Shown here: positions 6,159-8,654 of the stretch, in pieces
Layout: each line of letters starts with the position of its first letter
Position numbering within the stretch: position 1 is the stretch's first letter
Source of the DNA: Roseiflexaceae bacterium UBA965
GTDB lineage: Bacteria > Chloroflexota > Chloroflexia > Chloroflexales > Roseiflexaceae
Direction of reading: 5' to 3'
DNA: 8,654 bases
Assembly: GCA_002292925.1 (NCBI GenBank)
Contig: DBCF01000206.1
Location: forward strand, 32,620 to 41,273
Notes under the pieces: generated by a model
Told to the model about the DNA's origin: nothing
The model's input: the letters and a program-made list of their open reading frames with translations, nothing else
The model's database searches: none
Made by a program: the position numbers and the translations under genes

Positions 6159-6176
6159 CCGTCAAAACCAGGTTAG

Positions 6177-6524
6177 TTATTGGGTAGGCGGCTTATCGCG
6201 CAACAGTTCGCCAATGCGTATGCTATGGTCGATGGTACTGTCGAGCATGAAGCGTAGATCGGGAGCCGAGCGCAGATGGCGTAGCTCACGGGCGACTTCA
6301 CGGCGGATAAACCCTTTGGCGCGGTCGAGGGCGGCCATGGTCTCTTTGCGGGTTTCGGGTTCACCCATGACAGACACATGCACGTGGGCCATCTGTAAGT
6401 CGGGGCTCATATCGACGCGCATCACGGTACAAAAAGCCACGCGGGGATCTTTGATTTCGTGTTGGAGGAGCTGGCCGACGATTTGTTGAATCTCGCCGGC
6501 CACTTGTTCGGTGCGTTTGCTCAT
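6177..6524 (-). CDS. rbfA: 30S ribosome-binding factor A
   Basis: A 115-residue KH-fold protein that binds the 30S subunit near helix 1 of 16S rRNA and is needed for late maturation and growth in the cold. It opens MSKRTEQVAGEIQQIVGQLL and shows EIKDPRV (23-29) with MSPDLQMAHVHVSVMG (about 39-54), the core beta strands of the KH fold. The family block AKGFIRREVARELRHLRSAP followed by LRFMLDSTIDHSIRIGELL completes it. Length is typical. It starts 6 nt after the infB stop; the intervening TCGCCT and the end of infB show no clear Shine-Dalgarno site, so coupling to infB translation is likely. The order infB-rbfA is one of the most conserved in bacteria. RbfA and IF2 both act on the 30S subunit. 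Confidence 0.96.
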   Translation of the reverse strand: MSKRTEQVAGEIQQIVGQLLQHEIKDPRVAFCTVMRVDMSPDLQMAHVHVSVMGEPETRKETMAALDRAKGFIRREVARELRHLRSAPDLRFMLDSTIDHSIRIGELLRDKPPTQ

Positions 6525-6530
6525 AGGCGA

Positions 6531-8654
6531 TTAGGCGGTACGTTCCACCCGCTCCTTACGATAAAACTCTAAGGTGTCACTATCTTGGATATCGTTGAAA
6601 CCATCAACGACGACACCACATTCATAGCCCGACGTCACTTCACGGACGTCTTCTTTGAAGCGGCGCAAGCTACCGAGGCGACCATCGTGGACGACGACAC
6701 CGCTACGGAGTACGCGGACGGTGAGTTGTCGGTTGATTTTGCCATCAGTGACATATAACCCGGCCACGACTTCGCGGCTTGGCAAACGGAAGGTATTGCG
6801 GACTTCGGCGTAGCCTTCGGTGACTTCTCGGTATTCCGGGTCCAACATCCCGATCATGGCTTTTTTCATCTCTTCTACTAAGTTGTAGATGATGTTGTAA
6901 AAGCGAATGTCAATACCGTGTTGTTCGGCGGCACGACGGGCTGCTGGGTCAGGACGGGCGTTGAAGCCGATGATGATACCCCGTGAGGCAATCGCCAAAT
7001 TGACGTCGCTCTCGGTAATCGTACCGGTGCCACGATGGATGATTTTGATTTGCACTTCGTTGGTGTTGAGTTGACCAAGGGCATGTTCGATAGCCCCGAG
7101 TGAACCCATCACGTCGACCTTCATAATCAAATTGAGGTCTTTGATCTTGCCTTGTTGGATGTTGGCAAACAACCCATCGAGGCTGACTGAGCGCAAATTG
7201 GCCATGGCGTCGAGGCGGATTTGGCGTTGGCGTTGGATTGCCACGCTACGAGCGACCGTTAGGTCGTCCATCACTTGCAAAATATCGCCGGCCATGGGGA
7301 CTTCGTTGAGCCCGAGGATGACCACCGGGGTGGCTGGCTCGGCGAAGCGAATCCGTTTGCCCGTGTCATTAAACATGGCGCGGACCGTGCCGGTGCCATT
7401 GCCCACCAAGACGTTGTCGTCGAGGCGGATGGTGCCGTTTTGGATGAGGACTGTGGCAATTGGCCCCCGTTGCCGATCCATTTCGGCTTCGACCACGGTC
7501 CCGATTGCTTTGGCGTTGGGGTTGGCTTTGTAGTCTTGGATGTCAGCGACCAACAAAATCATTTCCAACAAGCCGTCGATATTGGTGCGCATGCGAGCCG
7601 AAACTTCGACACACGGGACGTCACCGCCGTAGGATTCGACAATCACGTTGTTGGTGGCAAGTTGTTGCTTGACCAAATCGGGATTGGCGTTGATGGTATC
7701 GATTTTGTTGATGGCCACAATCAACGGCACACCCGCGGCACGTACGTGCGAGATAGCTTCGACCGTTTGGGGCATCACGCCGTCGTCGGCAGCAACCACA
7801 AGCACCACAATGTCGGTGACTTGGGCACCACGGGCACGCATGGCCGTAAAGGCTTCGTGACCAGGGGTGTCGAGGAAGGTGATTTTGCGCCCGGACGTTT
7901 CGACCTGATAGGCACCCATGTGTTGGGTGATACCGCCGGCTTCGCCTTCGGCGACCCGGGTTTGCCGGATTGCGTCAAGCAATTTGGTTTTACCATGGTC
8001 GACGTGACCCATGATGGTGACCACGGGTGGTCGGGTAATCAAGGTCGCTTCGGTCTCGGATGCAATGACATCTTTGACGTTATCAATGATACCAATCATC
8101 TGTTCGGGAATGTATTGCACTGTCTCGATATTGTATTCCGCACAAATCAAGGCTGCGGTGTCGTAGTCAATCTGTTGATTGATATTGGCCAACACGCCAC
8201 CCTTGAGCATGATTTTCAGAATATCGGCAGCGCTGACGCTGGTTGCTTCTGACAATTCACGTACCGTCAACGAGCTGCCGATTTGAATCGGACCCTTTGG
8301 CCGGATAACAGGACGTGGTGCATTGTTGGGGCGGCCATTGGGCATGCGGGTCATCATCGTCCCGCCTTTGCCACCCTTGCCACCTTTGCCTCGCCCGGCG
8401 CCATCACTCTCGACAAAGTCTGAAGAACGAGTGGTGCTTTTGCGGTCTACGGTGTTACGTCCGCGACCTGACACGCCACCACGGCTGCCTGGCACGGGAC
8501 CACCGACGCCACCGCCGACGGGACCTGATGAGAACCCACCGCCGCCGCCACCGCTACTGCGGTTGCCACTGGGTGGGCCACTGCGTGGCGGGCCACCTGC
8601 AGGCCGATCGCCATATGGGCGGTCGCCAGCGGGACGTGGGGTATATGGCCGATC
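6531..8654 (-). CDS. infB: Translation initiation factor IF-2, N-terminus missing at the right edge
   Basis: The frame is open from the stop at 6531 to the window end, giving 707 visible codons; the true start lies beyond 8654. A GTG at 8495 is internal and should not be taken as the start. Residues 1 to about 120 are a Gly/Pro/Arg/Ser-rich low-complexity region. An IF2N domain follows (about 123-173, IGSSLTVRELSEATSVS). The GTPase domain has G1 GHVDHGKT (216-223), G2 GGITQHMG, G3 DTPGHE (262-267), G4 NKID (316-319) and G5 VSAR. Then come domain II (AIGTVVEAEMDRQRGPIA), domain III, and the C-terminal fMet-tRNA-binding domain (REVVAGLYVTDGKI). IF2 recruits formyl-Met-tRNA to the 30S subunit and promotes subunit joining. 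All key GTPase residues are present. The visible part appears intact and heads the minus-strand cluster. Confidence 0.97.
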   Translation of the reverse strand, partial: DRPYTPRPAGDRPYGDRPAGGPPRSGPPSGNRSSGGGGGGFSSGPVGGGVGGPVPGSRGGVSGRGRNTVDRKSTTRSSDFVESDGAGRGKGGKGGKGGTMMTRMPNGRPNNAPRPVIRPKGPIQIGSSLTVRELSEATSVSAADILKIMLKGGVLANINQQIDYDTAALICAEYNIETVQYIPEQMIGIIDNVKDVIASETEATLITRPPVVTIMGHVDHGKTKLLDAIRQTRVAEGEAGGITQHMGAYQVETSGRKITFLDTPGHEAFTAMRARGAQVTDIVVLVVAADDGVMPQTVEAISHVRAAGVPLIVAINKIDTINANPDLVKQQLATNNVIVESYGGDVPCVEVSARMRTNIDGLLEMILLVADIQDYKANPNAKAIGTVVEAEMDRQRGPIATVLIQNGTIRLDDNVLVGNGTGTVRAMFNDTGKRIRFAEPATPVVILGLNEVPMAGDILQVMDDLTVARSVAIQRQRQIRLDAMANLRSVSLDGLFANIQQGKIKDLNLIMKVDVMGSLGAIEHALGQLNTNEVQIKIIHRGTGTITESDVNLAIASRGIIIGFNARPDPAARRAAEQHGIDIRFYNIIYNLVEEMKKAMIGMLDPEYREVTEGYAEVRNTFRLPSREVVAGLYVTDGKINRQLTVRVLRSGVVVHDGRLGSLRRFKEDVREVTSGYECGVVVDGFNDIQDSDTLEFYRKERVERTA
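8352..8369 (-). promoter_or_regulatory. Possible internal translation start for a short IF2 isoform
   Basis: Two in-frame ATG codons (8357 and 8354, minus strand) follow an AAAGG element (8369 down to 8365) with 7-nt spacing. Starting here would drop the Gly-rich region but keep the IF2N, GTPase and C-terminal domains. Enterobacterial infB is known to use internal starts; here it is only a sequence-based guess, because lysine/glycine codons AAA-GGN naturally create such sites. Confidence 0.2.
8595..8654 (-). repeat. Ten-residue tandem repeat in the IF2 N-terminal region
   Basis: The first 20 visible IF2 codons encode DRPYTPRPAG then DRPYGDRPAG, two copies of a 10-residue unit with two differences. 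The nucleotides differ more than the peptides, mostly by synonymous change, which hints that the peptide pattern is kept rather than newly duplicated. The repeat may continue past the right edge. Confidence 0.6.

Noticed and set aside
6090..6176. Sigma70 promoter for nrnA
   Set aside because: TATAGA is present after the hairpin, but TTGGCA lies only 14 bp upstream, inside the stem-loop, and the match is weak.
7275..8252. 325-codon open frame antisense to infB
   Set aside because: It is entirely within the IF2 gene on the other strand. Its peptide is rich in His, Gly, Asp and Val, as expected when conserved GTPase codons are read backwards, and it lacks a start signal.
8493..8495. GTG as the true start of infB
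   Set aside because: The frame stays open for 53 more codons to the window edge with the same Gly/Pro/Arg-rich composition, so the gene is simply cut by the edge.

Overview
The window looks like chromosomal DNA from a free-living bacterium. It is moderately GC-rich and densely packed, with recognisable Shine-Dalgarno sites. The right-hand block infB-rbfA-nrnA-truB-ribF is a widely conserved bacterial translation and cofactor cluster. The flavour of the proteins (Gly/Arg/Pro-rich IF2 N-terminus, a TIGR00266/AIM24 protein, a Trm112-ribbon methyltransferase paired with a GT4 glycosyltransferase) would fit Chloroflexota. That assignment is inference from memory of gene content and was not tested.

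Layout, left to right. Positions 1-153 (minus) hold the first 51 codons of a peptidase family M19 (membrane-dipeptidase-like) gene that runs off the left edge. A 110-bp divergent control region follows. It carries a sigma70-type promoter for the dipeptidase on the minus strand and an extended -10 promoter on the plus strand that lies inside a perfect 15-bp palindrome. Two plus-strand genes come next: a zinc-ribbon SAM methyltransferase (264-1328) and a GT4 glycosyltransferase (1325-2374), joined by an ATGA overlap. A perfect 16-bp stem hairpin (2386-2423) then separates the converging transcription units as a bidirectional terminator.

Everything to the right is on the minus strand; in transcription order it is infB (partial, entering from the right edge), rbfA, nrnA, truB, ribF, then an AIM24-family gene. 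infB and rbfA are 6 bp apart. An 87-bp gap with a strong hairpin splits rbfA from nrnA. nrnA and truB overlap by 40 nt, truB and ribF are 3 bp apart, and AIM24 follows after an 84-bp gap with small repeats.

Functionally, IF2 places initiator tRNA on the 30S subunit, RbfA matures the 30S subunit, NrnA degrades nanoRNAs and/or pAp, TruB makes pseudouridine 55 in tRNA, and RibF makes FMN and FAD. The methyltransferase/glycosyltransferase pair probably modifies a cell-surface or secreted glycan, but its substrate cannot be read from the sequence.

I found no CRISPR array, mobile element, tRNA or rRNA, and no convincing undescribed defence or metabolic system. The most notable points are small: the palindrome over the extended -10, the 40-nt nrnA/truB overlap without a visible ribosome binding site, the hairpin inside the conserved operon, and the low-complexity IF2 N-terminus with a possible internal start.
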